Assembly (NCBI RefSeq): GCF_000026945.1
Contig: NC_012867.1
Coordinates: 434,001 to 498,000, forward strand
Direction: 5' to 3'
DNA length: 64,000 bases
Origin: Candida dubliniensis CD36
Taxonomy: Eukaryota; Ascomycota; Pichiomycetes; Serinales; Debaryomycetaceae
The first letter of the stretch is position 1. Every line of letters starts with the position of its first letter. The notes beneath the pieces were generated by a model. That model saw nothing but the letters and a program-made list of their open reading frames with translations. It was not told the origin of the DNA and did no database searches. Of the stretch, positions 1-9,805 are shown piece by piece. Position numbers and translations under genes: made by a program.

Positions 1-1827
1 ATTGATTCTCATGCTTCTCGTTTGGGTGATTCCAATACATCTGGTACCAATAATAGCCATAACCAGCAACAACAGTATGAAGTTTTTCTATTGATGGAAT
101 ATTGTGAAAATAATGGTTTGATAGACTTTATGAACACTAGATTGGTGAATAAATTGACTGAAAAAGAGATTATAGATATAATGTATCAAGTGACTATAGG
201 TGTGGCCATGTGTCATCACTTACGTCCACCTTTGATTCATAGAGACATTAAAATTGAAAATGTTTTAATTGATGGGAAAGGGGTTTTCAAGTTGTGTGAT
301 TTTGGTTCGTCAGTAAATTATTTACCACCACCAAGAAATCCTCAAGAACTACAATTAATGAAGGATGACTTAATGCAACATACAACTCCACAATATCGTG
401 CACCAGAAATGATAGATTTGAGTAAAGGGTTCCCCATAGATGACAAACTGGATATTTGGGCCTTGGGGATATTTTTATACAAATTATGCTATTACACGAC
501 ACCTTTTGAACGACCCAATCAAAGCTCATTACAGGAGTTAGAACATACAATATTGAATTGTTCGGAAACCTTACGTTTTAATGACCAACCAGGTCTGATG
601 TTCTCACCACGATTGAAAAATGCCATTAAAGTTTGTCTTCGAGGTGATCCCAGAAGAAGACCCAACGCCGTGCAATTGTTGGGTGAGATTGCGGCAATGA
701 AAGGCGAGAAGACCATTCCTAACGTGATCCCATACAGTGTGATAGAACAACTGAGAGCTAAACAAACAGTGGCTCCAGAGGAAGACACCAAAAAAGGTCA
801 AGTGTCACACGTTGAGAAAAATAAAATCACCTCTAAACCTAAGACCGACCCCTTTGCAAATATTGATAAGTCAAAACTTTTAAACAAATCAGGATATAAA
901 TTATCCCTGGTAACTGCAGAGTCAAGGACAGTGCCAGCAAGACCTTTGAGTGCATTTTTTGACGATGGCAATACCTCAAGAATATATTCTCAAGGAAATA
1001 GATCAACGCCTTCGGTGCAAGATTATGTGAAAGAAGAATTGGCCAAGGGGGAAAGTTATGAATTTAATGAACCAGATGGAACTTTAGAGTTTTTAAAATC
1101 CAGAGAGGAAGAAAAATTTCATCAAAGAAATGATACTGGTGGAAGTTTCAAGGCAGCTTTCAAAAATGGATTGAGAAAGATAAGTACTGGTGGTAATATA
1201 AGTGCCAATAACACAGGTAGCTCAGTTAAAAGTAATCGCAGAGCAAGTCTCAAGCGTATCATCACAGGAGGAAGTAATCACAATAAAAAGAATTTTGAAG
1301 AAAATACCAAGTATATGGAAGATAGTAATCCTGTCTCCTCTGCCCCTAAAAAACTATCAATTCAACATAGGATGCAACAACTTTTGAATCAAAATGAACA
1401 TCAACACATACAGAAATCTGCACAGGGATACGGGAAGTATACCGACACCAAGGCGTCAGAAGACATTGATGAAATAAACAAACCAACACATTCCAAACTT
1501 GTTCAGAAGAAATTGTCACCACCAGCTGTACCAGTGAATCTATCATCACAGAGAAACAGAGCACAGCAACTGCTGCTCCAGAATACGACTAAGAAATATT
1601 CTGTCAAAGACTCTAAACCTTTGAGCAAAGTAAGAAATATTCCTCCCAAGGACACTGTCAAGACCAAACCACCTCCACCAAAACCTAAAAAACCAGTGTA
1701 CTTGAAGTCTCCAACTAAATTAGAAATCACAGATCAAAGAAGATTAAGTGATGCTAGTGAGATTTCAATGCCTGACTTAGATGATTTAGAGAAACAGTTT
1801 TCAAAGAGATTTCCTAGTTATGTGTAG
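1..1827 (+). CDS. Ark1/Prk1-family actin-patch serine/threonine kinase, 5' truncated
   Basis: The frame is open from base 1, so the gene begins before the window. What remains starts inside the kinase domain. The catalytic loop [11 protein letters not shown] is followed by a DFGSS metal-binding motif and an APEMI motif, with insert and spacing typical of the NAK (Ark1/Prk1/Akl1) subfamily. After about residue 225 the protein is low complexity and Ser/Asn/Lys rich. Near the end it has a proline-rich stretch, [10 protein letters not shown], like the SH3-binding tails that recruit Ark1/Prk1 to actin patches through Abp1. Known family role: phosphorylating endocytic coat proteins to turn off actin patch assembly. 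The proline tail favours Ark1/Prk1 over Akl1, but I cannot separate the paralogues with the N-terminus missing. It converges with HDA1, 212 bp away. Confidence 0.9.
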   Translation: MDSHASRLGDSNTSGTNNSHNQQQQYEVFLLMEYCENNGLIDFMNTRLVNKLTEKEIIDIMYQVTIGVAMCHHLRPPLIHRDIKIENVLIDGKGVFKLCDFGSSVNYLPPPRNPQELQLMKDDLMQHTTPQYRAPEMIDLSKGFPIDDKLDIWALGIFLYKLCYYTTPFERPNQSSLQELEHTILNCSETLRFNDQPGLMFSPRLKNAIKVCLRGDPRRRPNAVQLLGEIAAMKGEKTIPNVIPYSVIEQLRAKQTVAPEEDTKKGQVSHVEKNKITSKPKTDPFANIDKSKLLNKSGYKLSLVTAESRTVPARPLSAFFDDGNTSRIYSQGNRSTPSVQDYVKEELAKGESYEFNEPDGTLEFLKSREEEKFHQRNDTGGSFKAAFKNGLRKISTGGNISANNTGSSVKSNRRASLKRIITGGSNHNKKNFEENTKYMEDSNPVSSAPKKLSIQHRMQQLLNQNEHQHIQKSAQGYGKYTDTKASEDIDEINKPTHSKLVQKKLSPPAVPVNLSSQRNRAQQLLLQNTTKKYSVKDSKPLSKVRNIPPKDTVKTKPPPPKPKKPVYLKSPTKLEITDQRRLSDASEISMPDLDDLEKQFSKRFPSYV

Positions 1828-2039
1828 TTTATAGTTTATATTTTCTCTCTGTACGTTGTCAGAATATAAGTTCTTTGTTGCTTTTATCTCTTAAACATTA
1901 AGCTTCAAATTAAAATTAAAATTAAAAGAAAAAACTTTTTACATATACACTATACATGAATCATCATTACAACTCTTGGATCTACTTCTACTCTTTTTAT
2001 TATTTTATTTTATTTTATTTTTGTTTTGTTTTTTCAAAA

Positions 2040-4649
2040 TCAATCTTCCGAAGAGGAGTAATCTTCAATTGAATCTAATATGAAATCCACTCCTTCGTCG
2101 AATTTTTCTTGTATGACATCACATAATCCATCTGATGTTGTTTTAATTACTCTACCAAATTTCTTTCTTGGACGTTTGCTAAAATCATCATGACCATTTG
2201 ATTCTGCTGGCTTGTTGCCTCCCCCATTTGAACCATTTCCATTGGTTCCATTACCAGTACCACCACCAGTCCAGCATGTATTAAAATTACTGGTGAAAAT
2301 AACGGAATTTTGATAATACCAATCCACCATTGATTCATCCATCACCGGAATTAATGGTTTCAATGTGGTTCGGTTCAAAAACGCCACTGTTCCCTTGACT
2401 AAATCTTTTACTTCATTTGATGGTCTTTTGCCGTATAAATTCACAATTGCTTGATAACTATCACCAAATCCAACCAACACAAGATTTTTCAATTGTTGGA
2501 AATACGTTATATAGTTATCCCAAATATAAAGCAAAACTTCTTGAGCAAAAATGATTGGATTATAAGTAGACGATTCTGATGTTGTCCCTGGGATCGGAAG
2601 TTGGAATGATGGGATATTGATGTCCAAATACCCAAACTTTTCTTGATTATCAGAATCTTTTTCCTTTTGTATTTTGTCCATTATTTGCACTAAAGGATGT
2701 TCTAAAATCATGGTTGAATTGGTTTCAATGACTCCGTTTGTTGGATTTATATTGGCCCATATTTCGGGTGGGTCGTGTATTGTTAATATTATGGTGGTAC
2801 AGTCATAAATATCAGGACTTGCAACTACCAAATCTTCTAATTGGTCCGGTATGTCAGTAGTGAATGGGGATTTTTCGCCATTAGGTACAGAACTGATGAT
2901 TGGGATGTTGATAAATTCTTTTTCATTGAATAACTTTTCCACTTGATGACTTCTGATTGGATCAGCAATATTCACCAATTTGTAGTTTGCTTTTTCTATA
3001 TCAGGTAAATCATAAACATCTTCAAATATGCTATTTGGAAACCCTTCTCTTAAGCATTTAAAGTATTTGGATTGTATCTTCATCACTTCGTCAACAACTT
3101 CGATGGTCTCCAAGTGTGGGCGTAGAGTGATTGTATTTTCCGGTGGTTCACCAACTAATACTTTAGCTACTGCCAACGCACTTTTACTAATTGAATCTAA
3201 ATTATAACCGCCCTCCAAAATGACTGCCAATTTTCCTCTGGCAATTCCCTTTAATGTGTGGGTCATATACCCATAACCAGCTGGTGTAACATGACAGGCA
3301 CCAATTACATCTCCATCGGCAGCATCAAATCCAGAACTGACAATAATGAGATCGGGGTCAAATTCCGATATTACTGGTTGTATTATCTTGTTAAATGCAT
3401 AAACATAGTCACCATCGTGCATACCATAAGATCTCCAAGGAATATTTATAGTGAATCCTTCCCCAGGACCTTCGCCAACTTGATTTGAGTCACCATATTT
3501 GGTGCCTGGGTAAAATCTCCCATTCTCAAATCTGTGTAAAGAAATATATAAAACTCTCGGATCGTTATAAAACGCCTTTTGAGTTCCATTACCATGATGG
3601 ATATCCCAGTCCACAATAACAATTTTTCGAACTGATTCAGGATATGTCTTCAACATATTTTTGGCGGCCACGGCAACGTTACTGAATAAACAAAATCCTG
3701 CTGGGGTATTAGGTTCAGCATGATGCCCTGGTGGTCTCACTATAGCTAAAGAATTTTTCACTCTCCCTTCAATAACTGCTTTACAGGCTTCAATAGTACC
3801 ACCACAGGATAATTTCGCCGATAAATACGAATCATTGTTAACATAAATGGAATCTCCCGTTTCTGTTTCCTTGAGTAATTGATCTCTTGACATATCTTCA
3901 GTGGATTGAATAAATTTTAAATGATCTTCAGAATGAACTTCCAAAATTTCTTCAGCTGTTGCTTCTCGGATAGGAATTTTCAACATAAATGGTCCAATTT
4001 CATTAATTCCTGCTAAAGAAGGATCAAGAACTATTCCGGCTTCTACCAATTTTTTATAAATTCTGTATATTCGACGAGGGTCTTCTGGATGTGGATCAAT
4101 ATATTCGCTATAGGATGTGAATACCTTAGCATGATATCTCATTCTCACGTCATAAACTAATCCTGTTTTCAATGGAGTATAAAACAATTGTGGTTTTTTG
4201 GGTGGAACTACAACCACCTGTGGCTCATTCACAATAATTCCATTAGAATCTGATTCAGTTTCGGGTTCCTCTAATTTTATTTTCTTGGTAGATGGTTCTT
4301 GTGGGTGTACAGTATCATATGTACCAGCAGTGGTAGTAGTAACTTCTTCTTCCATTTCAATAGGGTTAGTTTCATCATCTACCTCACTTAATTCTTCCAT
4401 TTCAATAGGGTTGGTTTCATCATCTACCTCACTCAATTCTTCCATTTCAATAGGGTTAGTTTCATCATCTACCTCACTCAATTCTTCCATTTCAATAGGG
4501 TTGGTTTCATAATCTACCTCGCTCACTTCTTCAAAGCTGGCTTGAGTAGAATCTTCAGTTGCAGTTGAGAAACCTTGACTTTCATGTTCTTCTTCTGGAA
4601 TTAGATTCTCCGGATTAGAATCTAGATGTTCTTCTTTATCAGTCGACAT
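2040..4649 (-). CDS. HDA1: Class II histone deacetylase Hda1
   Basis: 869 aa against about 700 in S. cerevisiae Hda1. The deacetylase domain spans roughly residues 165-520, with the catalytic motifs RPPGHHAEPNTPAGFC (about residue 304) and DWDIHHGNGTQ (about 345) and downstream SSGFDAADGD, all diagnostic of class II enzymes. The C-terminal third matches the Arb2-like domain of Hda1 proteins. It removes acetyl groups from histone tails as part of the Hda1-Hda2-Hda3 complex, repressing genes; in Candida the complex is linked to white-opaque switching and filamentation. The N-terminus is acidic and contains a four-copy 15-residue tandem repeat (see repeat entry), which accounts for much of the extra length. 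A basic KRPRKKFGR stretch lies near the C-terminus. The upstream neighbour is divergent. Confidence 0.96.
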   Translation of the reverse strand: MSTDKEEHLDSNPENLIPEEEHESQGFSTATEDSTQASFEEVSEVDYETNPIEMEELSEVDDETNPIEMEELSEVDDETNPIEMEELSEVDDETNPIEMEEEVTTTTAGTYDTVHPQEPSTKKIKLEEPETESDSNGIIVNEPQVVVVPPKKPQLFYTPLKTGLVYDVRMRYHAKVFTSYSEYIDPHPEDPRRIYRIYKKLVEAGIVLDPSLAGINEIGPFMLKIPIREATAEEILEVHSEDHLKFIQSTEDMSRDQLLKETETGDSIYVNNDSYLSAKLSCGGTIEACKAVIEGRVKNSLAIVRPPGHHAEPNTPAGFCLFSNVAVAAKNMLKTYPESVRKIVIVDWDIHHGNGTQKAFYNDPRVLYISLHRFENGRFYPGTKYGDSNQVGEGPGEGFTINIPWRSYGMHDGDYVYAFNKIIQPVISEFDPDLIIVSSGFDAADGDVIGACHVTPAGYGYMTHTLKGIARGKLAVILEGGYNLDSISKSALAVAKVLVGEPPENTITLRPHLETIEVVDEVMKIQSKYFKCLREGFPNSIFEDVYDLPDIEKANYKLVNIADPIRSHQVEKLFNEKEFINIPIISSVPNGEKSPFTTDIPDQLEDLVVASPDIYDCTTIILTIHDPPEIWANINPTNGVIETNSTMILEHPLVQIMDKIQKEKDSDNQEKFGYLDINIPSFQLPIPGTTSESSTYNPIIFAQEVLLYIWDNYITYFQQLKNLVLVGFGDSYQAIVNLYGKRPSNEVKDLVKGTVAFLNRTTLKPLIPVMDESMVDWYYQNSVIFTSNFNTCWTGGGTGNGTNGNGSNGGGNKPAESNGHDDFSKRPRKKFGRVIKTTSDGLCDVIQEKFDEGVDFILDSIEDYSSSED
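4350..4529 (-). repeat. Four tandem 45-bp coding repeats in HDA1
   Basis: Copies start at 4350, 4395, 4440 and 4485 and differ by only a few bases; the copy nearest the start codon is the most diverged. They encode the acidic unit ELSEVDDETNPIEME. The 45-bp period keeps the reading frame, so gain or loss of copies would be tolerated. Confidence 0.97.
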
Positions 4650-5760
4650 TCTCGAAAAACAAAATGATAATGAGTGGGAAAATGGTAGCTTCTATATGAT
4701 TATTCGATAATGAATTTTTGACAGCGGTAATTTTCTTTGATACTAATTTGGTTACAATGTAAAAGTGATAAGTGTATCGTCCAAATGTATCTTCTTGGTA
4801 TATGTTTATTTTTGAGTTTTTCCTCTTCTTTTTCAATTTTGATTGAAAGAAAGAAAGAGATTAATGAAAACAAAAACAAAAACAGAAACAGAAACAGAAA
4901 CAGAGAAAAAAAAAAAAGAAAGAAAAAAAAAAAGAAAAGAAAGAATCAACAAAAAAGATTGAAGAATAAGAAGAAGAAAAAACAATTATTGTGTATAAAA
5001 TACAAAAGAGAAATTAAATTATCAGACAAGAAGAGTGAAACCCGAGATTTCTAAATCTGTATGTTATTGTTTGGAAGAATATTTATAAAATTTGTTGGTT
5101 TATAATTACAATGTGAACTTTACTCAGACAATGTTTTATCAAACTCTTTTATTAAACAGTTTTCTTTGCTTTTACTTAATTTCTGGCATTAAAATTTGAA
5201 ATGGGACCAAAACAGACAGATAAAACACCCTTTTGAAGAAGGAGAGAAGAACAAGAGAAAAAAAAAAAATTTTTTCTTACAAAATGTATTCAGATTTTCC
5301 CGAGGCTTCAGGAACCATGAAGAAATGACATTTGATTAATTAGATAAGCAAGAAGTAACAGGGTTTACAAAACATTTTTGTAAGTTTACAATTAAAGGAA
5401 GAATTAATACTAATAGGATTTGTTCCTATTTTTTTTCTGACTACTCAATCGACTCCAATCTCTCTTCGTTGGCTTTTGAATTGCCTAATTTTTTGCTCCA
5501 CTAAATGTCTTTATTGTGCAGATAATTAAAATTCGAGATTTTTCCGAATTTAGAAACTTGCGTGTACACTAAGAATTTTTTGGAAAGGTTGGCACATACG
5601 TCACCAATACAGATGAGATGACTCACATACATACAACGTTTTGTTGATAACATATTCTTCGCTATAAAACCCATTCACAAGTCCAATTCTTGTAATTAGA
5701 TTGTTTTATTTTTTTTTTCTTTGCGGTTAGGTTTGTTTTGGAAAACTTTAACTGGCGAAA
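4650..5760. other. Divergent intergenic region HDA1 / histidine phosphatase
   Basis: 1.1 kb between two divergent genes, so it holds both promoters. It contains a purine-rich simple-sequence stretch at about 4850-4985 (AAAAAC and ACAGAA units, then A-runs) and a poly-T run just before the downstream ATG at about 5710. The open frame across the purine tract is Lys/Asn low complexity and is not a gene. I see no RNA gene. Confidence 0.75.
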
Positions 5761-6684
5761 ATGTCATTGCTTATCCCAACACTAAGAGACCAACACGATG
5801 CACATGGCGATTTAGAGGAAGACGAGGCCTACCAAAATCTATTAATCAAAGAGCAAAACTCGACAAACAATAAATACATTTGGAAGTTTGAAGCGGTAAA
5901 AGGATTTTTTAAACAAACTGACGAACAAACCGATGATATGGCGTTTAGATACACTGAACAAAAACTCGGCAGGTTAGATGATTGGGAAACAATAGTGACT
6001 AATCTCCAACTGTTGAATCGTGATTCTCCAGATAATGAAACTTATAAATTGATCTTTTTGGCCCGACATGGGCAAGCAAAAAGTAATGTGGCGTCTCAAA
6101 AATATTCAAAAGAGGAATGGATGCGTAAATGGAGATTTTTGGGGACTGATGGTGAACTAACTTGGGGTCCTGACGCTGATTTGACTGAGTTGGGGCTTAA
6201 ACAAGCAGCAGAAAACCATCAGTGCTGGAAACAACAACTACTTGAAGGTGCACCCTACCCTAAACGATTCTATGTTTCCCCCTTGCAAAGGCTGATCAAA
6301 ACCCACAATATTACTTGGCCAAACACCAAGCCCATCGTACTTGAAAACGTACGTGAAACTATTGGTTTACATTTGTGTCATAAATGCTCAAACAAGTCAT
6401 CTTTAGAAGAGAGGTTTCCCAATCTTGTGTTTGAAGACGGATTCACTGAGGAGGATTTATTGTTCGATAAATATCTCCCACGAAAAGAGCACTTGCACGA
6501 GCAATTCTTGAGAATTAATGGGGTTTTACAAGATATATTCAGTTCTGATGAGGAGGATATCTTATGTATAACATCACATGCGGGCACTATTAGAGCATTC
6601 ATCACGGTGTTGGGCCATCGAAAGTTTACCATCCCAACAGGTGGAATGATACCAGTAGTAATCAAAGGAACGAGAACTTGCTAA
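5761..6684 (+). CDS. Histidine phosphatase (phosphoglycerate mutase-like, Pmu1 type)
   Basis: 307 aa. The LARHGQAKSN motif (His103 is the expected phospho-acceptor) and the later ITSHAGTIRAF motif are the two signature blocks of the histidine phosphatase superfamily. The spacing and the block WGPDADLTELG resemble the fungal Pmu1 group (putative phosphomutases) rather than glycolytic Gpm1. The substrate cannot be read from the sequence. The first 85 residues are outside the core domain. There is no signal peptide or membrane segment, so it is probably soluble. The ATG follows a pyrimidine-rich leader. It converges with ADH5, which ends 129 bp downstream. Confidence 0.85.
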   Translation: MSLLIPTLRDQHDAHGDLEEDEAYQNLLIKEQNSTNNKYIWKFEAVKGFFKQTDEQTDDMAFRYTEQKLGRLDDWETIVTNLQLLNRDSPDNETYKLIFLARHGQAKSNVASQKYSKEEWMRKWRFLGTDGELTWGPDADLTELGLKQAAENHQCWKQQLLEGAPYPKRFYVSPLQRLIKTHNITWPNTKPIVLENVRETIGLHLCHKCSNKSSLEERFPNLVFEDGFTEEDLLFDKYLPRKEHLHEQFLRINGVLQDIFSSDEEDILCITSHAGTIRAFITVLGHRKFTIPTGGMIPVVIKGTRTC

Positions 6685-6813
6685 TTGGCATCAAATTAAA
6701 AAAAAAAAAAAAAACTTGTGCAAAATGCAAACTAGAAATCATTATATACATATATATATGACTTACATACATACACGCAATACCGTTATTGAAGGTCACT
6801 TGACTTTTCAATT

Positions 6814-7893
6814 TTATGGATTAAATACAACTCTTCCTTCGTAACCACCGGCTCTCAACTTCTCCAAATACTTGGGTAATTCTGTCAATGGAGCATGAGC
6901 AACTTTTGGTTTGACTTTTCCCTGTGCTGCCAATTCAAATGCTTCTCTTAAATCCATCAGAGTACCCCAGAATGAGCCCTTGACAGTAATTTCACGAAGA
7001 TCTAAATCAGCAAGATTGATATTGAGTGAAGATGCACCCAAACCTACGGGAACAATAGTACCCTTTGGTTCACAATACGTTTGGCACAAATCATATGTTG
7101 CCTGGACAGAAACAAAATCAAAACAAGCACTAAATGATCCAGGCAAAACGCTCTCGGGTAACTCGCTGTAAACCTGGTCAGCTCCAAAGGCTTTGGCTTC
7201 GTCTCTTGCCTTGTCCTTTTTATCCAAAACAGTAACTTTGGCACCAAATGCTTTTGCAACTTGAATAGCATTGCCTCCTAACCCACCAGCTCCGATAATT
7301 AATATATTGCTTGCTGGACCAACACCGGCAGACTTGATGGCATGGTAAGGAGTCAACACAGCATCAGTAATAGCTGCCGCTTCTTCAGAAGTAACATTGT
7401 CGGGGATTTTAACCAAATTTCTTGGTCTTTTGACCAACAAAAATTGCTCGTAACCACCATTGTAACCCAAACCGAACCAGTCCAAAAAAGACTTGGTACA
7501 GACATTATCGTTACCAGTAAGACAATGTTTACAAAGACCACAACCATTGGGACCAACACAAGCAACACGATCTCCAACAGAAAATTCACTCACTTCTTCA
7601 CCTAGTTCAGCAACAGTCCCAGCAATTTCATGGCCCATCACATAATTGTCACCACAATCCAAACCTTCATAAAGAACATGTAAATCTGAATGACAAAGAC
7701 CGACTGCATCAACTTTCAAAAGCAATTGACCAGCACCTGGCTTGTTAACCGGCAAGTCTTTTTTCAAGTTAAGACCACTGGATTTATTATAAAAAAATCC
7801 GTACTGCGTTGAAGGAATTGACATTGTGCGTATTGCAAGTGCTTTAGAATAAGATTGTTTAATTGGACTTAATCGTTTCAAAAGAAGTGACAT
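6814..7893 (-). CDS. ADH5: Zinc-dependent alcohol dehydrogenase Adh5
   Basis: 359 aa, medium-chain dehydrogenase/reductase. Visible catalytic zinc ligands are Cys67 and His88-Glu89 (GLCHSD, GHEIAG). The structural zinc lobe has Cys112, Cys118, Cys121, Cys124 and Cys132. The Rossmann NAD(P) motif is GAGGLGG at 201-207. It should interconvert alcohols and aldehydes; the exact substrate is not known from sequence, and it is well diverged from Adh1-type enzymes. The first 23 residues (MSLLLKRLSP...) are basic, free of acidic residues and look like a mitochondrial presequence. Met24 (codon at 7824-7822) starts a normal cytosolic-type N-terminus. A CTG codon in GTLMD would be Ser in this clade. The symbol rests on remembered C. 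albicans gene order. Confidence 0.88.
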   Translation of the reverse strand: MSLLLKRLSPIKQSYSKALAIRTMSIPSTQYGFFYNKSSGLNLKKDLPVNKPGAGQLLLKVDAVGLCHSDLHVLYEGLDCGDNYVMGHEIAGTVAELGEEVSEFSVGDRVACVGPNGCGLCKHCLTGNDNVCTKSFLDWFGLGYNGGYEQFLLVKRPRNLVKIPDNVTSEEAAAITDAVLTPYHAIKSAGVGPASNILIIGAGGLGGNAIQVAKAFGAKVTVLDKKDKARDEAKAFGADQVYSELPESVLPGSFSACFDFVSVQATYDLCQTYCEPKGTIVPVGLGASSLNINLADLDLREITVKGSFWGTLMDLREAFELAAQGKVKPKVAHAPLTELPKYLEKLRAGGYEGRVVFNP

Positions 7894-8137
7894 TTCAAAA
7901 ACAATAAATAATTGACTTTCGAGGGATTTAAGCTATATTTGAAAGAATTCTTGAAAAATATTTGGTGGGGGTAAACGGGGAAGAACAAAGAAAAGATGGG
8001 GAAATGAATGAAAACTATCAAATAGCATTGTGGGATTTATTAATTTAGTAAATTTGCTTTACTATATAAAGTGTAAAGTCCGGAAGCCAAGGGATGTTAA
8101 AAACATGGTGTGATGTAAGAATATGTGAATAGGAATT

Positions 8138-8312
8138 GGGGGAGGGGGGGGTGAGTTGGGCTCTGAGATAGTCTATGCATATATTTAGAAGGCTCTCTTT
8201 CTTGATTGTAAGATAATTGAATGTTATTTTATGCGAGTGTGTGTGTGTGTGTCAGAGAAAGGGGGGGTGGTCGGAGCCCAGAAATGGGATATAGGGGGGA
8301 GGAGGAGGAGAG
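8138..8312 (+). other. G-run cluster with quadruplex potential in ADH5 promoter
   Basis: The plus strand has runs of 5, 8 and 3 G between 8138 and 8160, then a run of 7 G at 8261-8267, followed by GGG and GGGGGG runs and GGA repeats to 8312. The 8-base run can supply two tetrad strands, so at least one intramolecular quadruplex is formally possible. It lies 245-420 bp upstream of the ADH5 start. Confidence 0.55.
8237..8252 (+). repeat. (GT)8 microsatellite
   Basis: Sixteen bases of perfect GT dinucleotide inside the ADH5 upstream region. Confidence 0.9.
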
Positions 8313-9375
8313 AGAAAATAAATCCGTATTTGGTGGTGAATACTAGCCTCATTCGCCAAATAGCAGAATCCTCATACCATCACCAACAACTCTCGTTAGA
8401 CGGAATGTGATTTACCGAGTTCGACAATAATTTGTTGTTCTAGAATCTCGTAGTTTGGAATTACATTGTTACAGAACTAGAAATAGAAATATTGCAATAA
8501 CAAAAAGTAAATAAAACGGTCTGGAGTGAAAATTGCTTAACCAAGAAAAACAAAAAAAAAAAAATTCCTAAATTGCCGCAAAGATAGTACCACCAGAAGA
8601 ATCACATACTTGTTAAAGCTCTCTCTAAACGAAGAAAGATGATGTAAATTATCAAGCACAGTCGTACGAGAGAAAATGAGAAACCTATAATTTTAGAAAC
8701 TAAAGCCAAGGCTTGGGTGAATGAATATGTTTTGTTTTGTTGGACAGATAAACTGCAAAATGTATGATGACCTGATTAACATACACTTCTGGTAGTTTTA
8801 AATTTGTCAATCATTCCTCGGTGAAAAGCACAGGGCTCGGTTTTTATTGAGGTAGTTGAGAATTGATTGAAAGGAGTGAGATTCTGCAGAGAGTATATTT
8901 GTAAAGTCAACAGAGAGTGCTCCTAATATTTGTTAGCAAAAAAAGAGGGTGGGTGGATAGTGTGATGTAAATTGCAAATCCAAATCCAAATCCTTTGTTC
9001 AAGAATGGTCTGTGTCATATGTCAATTCAATTTATGGTCTGATCCCACTCTCTTAATCAAAGAAATTCTAGCCAAATCTTTAATAAAACCTATTTCATAA
9101 AAATTTGGAGACAATGTTGATGCAAAAAAAAAATAATCTTGAAATGTCCTCTATAGTGTCTTTTCAAATAAATAATCAATAAACTTTGCTTGCATATCAG
9201 CTTATATTTAATACTTATTCAACTCAATTCTACTTAAATTAGGAAAAAGACCCCAAATGATGGTATTAACTTTAAATTATTACTTGGATATAATTAAGCG
9301 GATTTATGATTTTACCATGAAAAGAGTTGTTTGGTCGAGTTGTAATAAGCTTACCACAGTTAGCTCTTCTCACGT

Positions 9376-9496
9376 GACTGGATGGCCGAGCGGTCAAGGC
9401 GCCAGGGTAAGGCGGCGATAAATCTTATCGCGTAACGTTTACCATAACAATCCTGGTCTACGAAAGTGGGCGCGAGTTCGAATCTCGTTTCAGTCA
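9376..9496 (+). tRNA. tRNA-Leu(AAG) with 38-nt intron
   Basis: The full cloverleaf can be drawn. The acceptor GACTGGA pairs with TTCAGTC, the D arm is GCC/GGC, the anticodon stem CCAGG (9402-9406) pairs with CCTGG (9452-9456), and the T arm is GCGAG-TTCGAAT-CTCGT. The variable arm is long (class II) and the discriminator base is A (9496), which fits leucine rather than serine tRNA. The anticodon AAG (9409-9411) reads CUU, and by wobble CUC. The intron is 9413-9450, one base after the anticodon, and contains CTT (9424-9426), which can pair with the anticodon as in other yeast pre-tRNAs. Internal promoter: A box TGGCCGAGCGG at 9383-9393 and B box around 9473-9484. It is not the clade's CAG serine tRNA. 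Confidence 0.95.
9413..9450 (+). other. tRNA intron
   Basis: Canonical position 37/38. It contains the inverted repeat GCGATAA/TTATCGC, predicting an extended intron stem that exposes CTT opposite the anticodon. Confidence 0.85.
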
Positions 9497-9805
9497 ATAT
9501 TTTTTTTTGTCTTAACTCCAATTATATCTTTTTTTAATCGAATACAAGCTTCTGCTGTATCAAGCTTTCCAAATGTGTAGATGACTTTTCAACTTAAAGA
9601 AGAACTCAAAATAGATAAACACTAAATGAGAAAAAAAAAAGTGAATCCAACTCAAAAATCACTTTTCATTTTCTCCGAATCATCTTATGTTACAACCCTA
9701 CATGCTAATAAGTTTACAGTACGTATTACTTTTTTATTATTAAAGACTGATTCTAGGATTACAAATCATACACTATATTACATCATGACAGATTGGGAAA
9801 ACCTG
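9497..9805. other. tRNA-Leu / CET1 intergenic region
   Basis: 309 bp of AT-rich sequence between the tRNA and the 3' end of CET1. Apart from the pol III terminator nothing is recognisable. Confidence 0.7.
9500..9508 (+). terminator. RNA polymerase III terminator
   Basis: A run of nine T starts four bases after the tRNA discriminator base. Confidence 0.85.

Larger units (their letters stand above)
7894..9375. other. 1.5 kb intergenic region (ADH5 promoter to tRNA-Leu)
   Basis: No supportable gene. The ADH5-proximal part has strong G-runs on the plus strand (8138-8160 and 8261-8312), a GT microsatellite at 8237-8252 and many A/T tracts. The rest is plain AT-rich sequence. Confidence 0.7.

Noticed and set aside
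4198..4512. 104-codon frame antisense to HDA1
   Set aside because: It is the mirror of the HDA1 45-bp repeats; its own repeats follow from that.
4737..5054. 105-codon Lys/Asn/Arg-rich frame
   Set aside because: It only translates the purine-rich simple repeat in the HDA1 upstream region and has no domain.
8949..9045. Possible C/D snoRNA (GTGATGT ... CTGA with a weak flanking stem)
   Set aside because: Box C is off consensus, the terminal stem needs a bulge and I could not define C'/D' boxes or a guide.
7894..9375. Possible LTR relic next to the tRNA gene
   Set aside because: Candida LTRs favour tRNA neighbourhoods and a TGTTGG start occurs near 8738, but I found no matching end, target duplication or primer-binding site.
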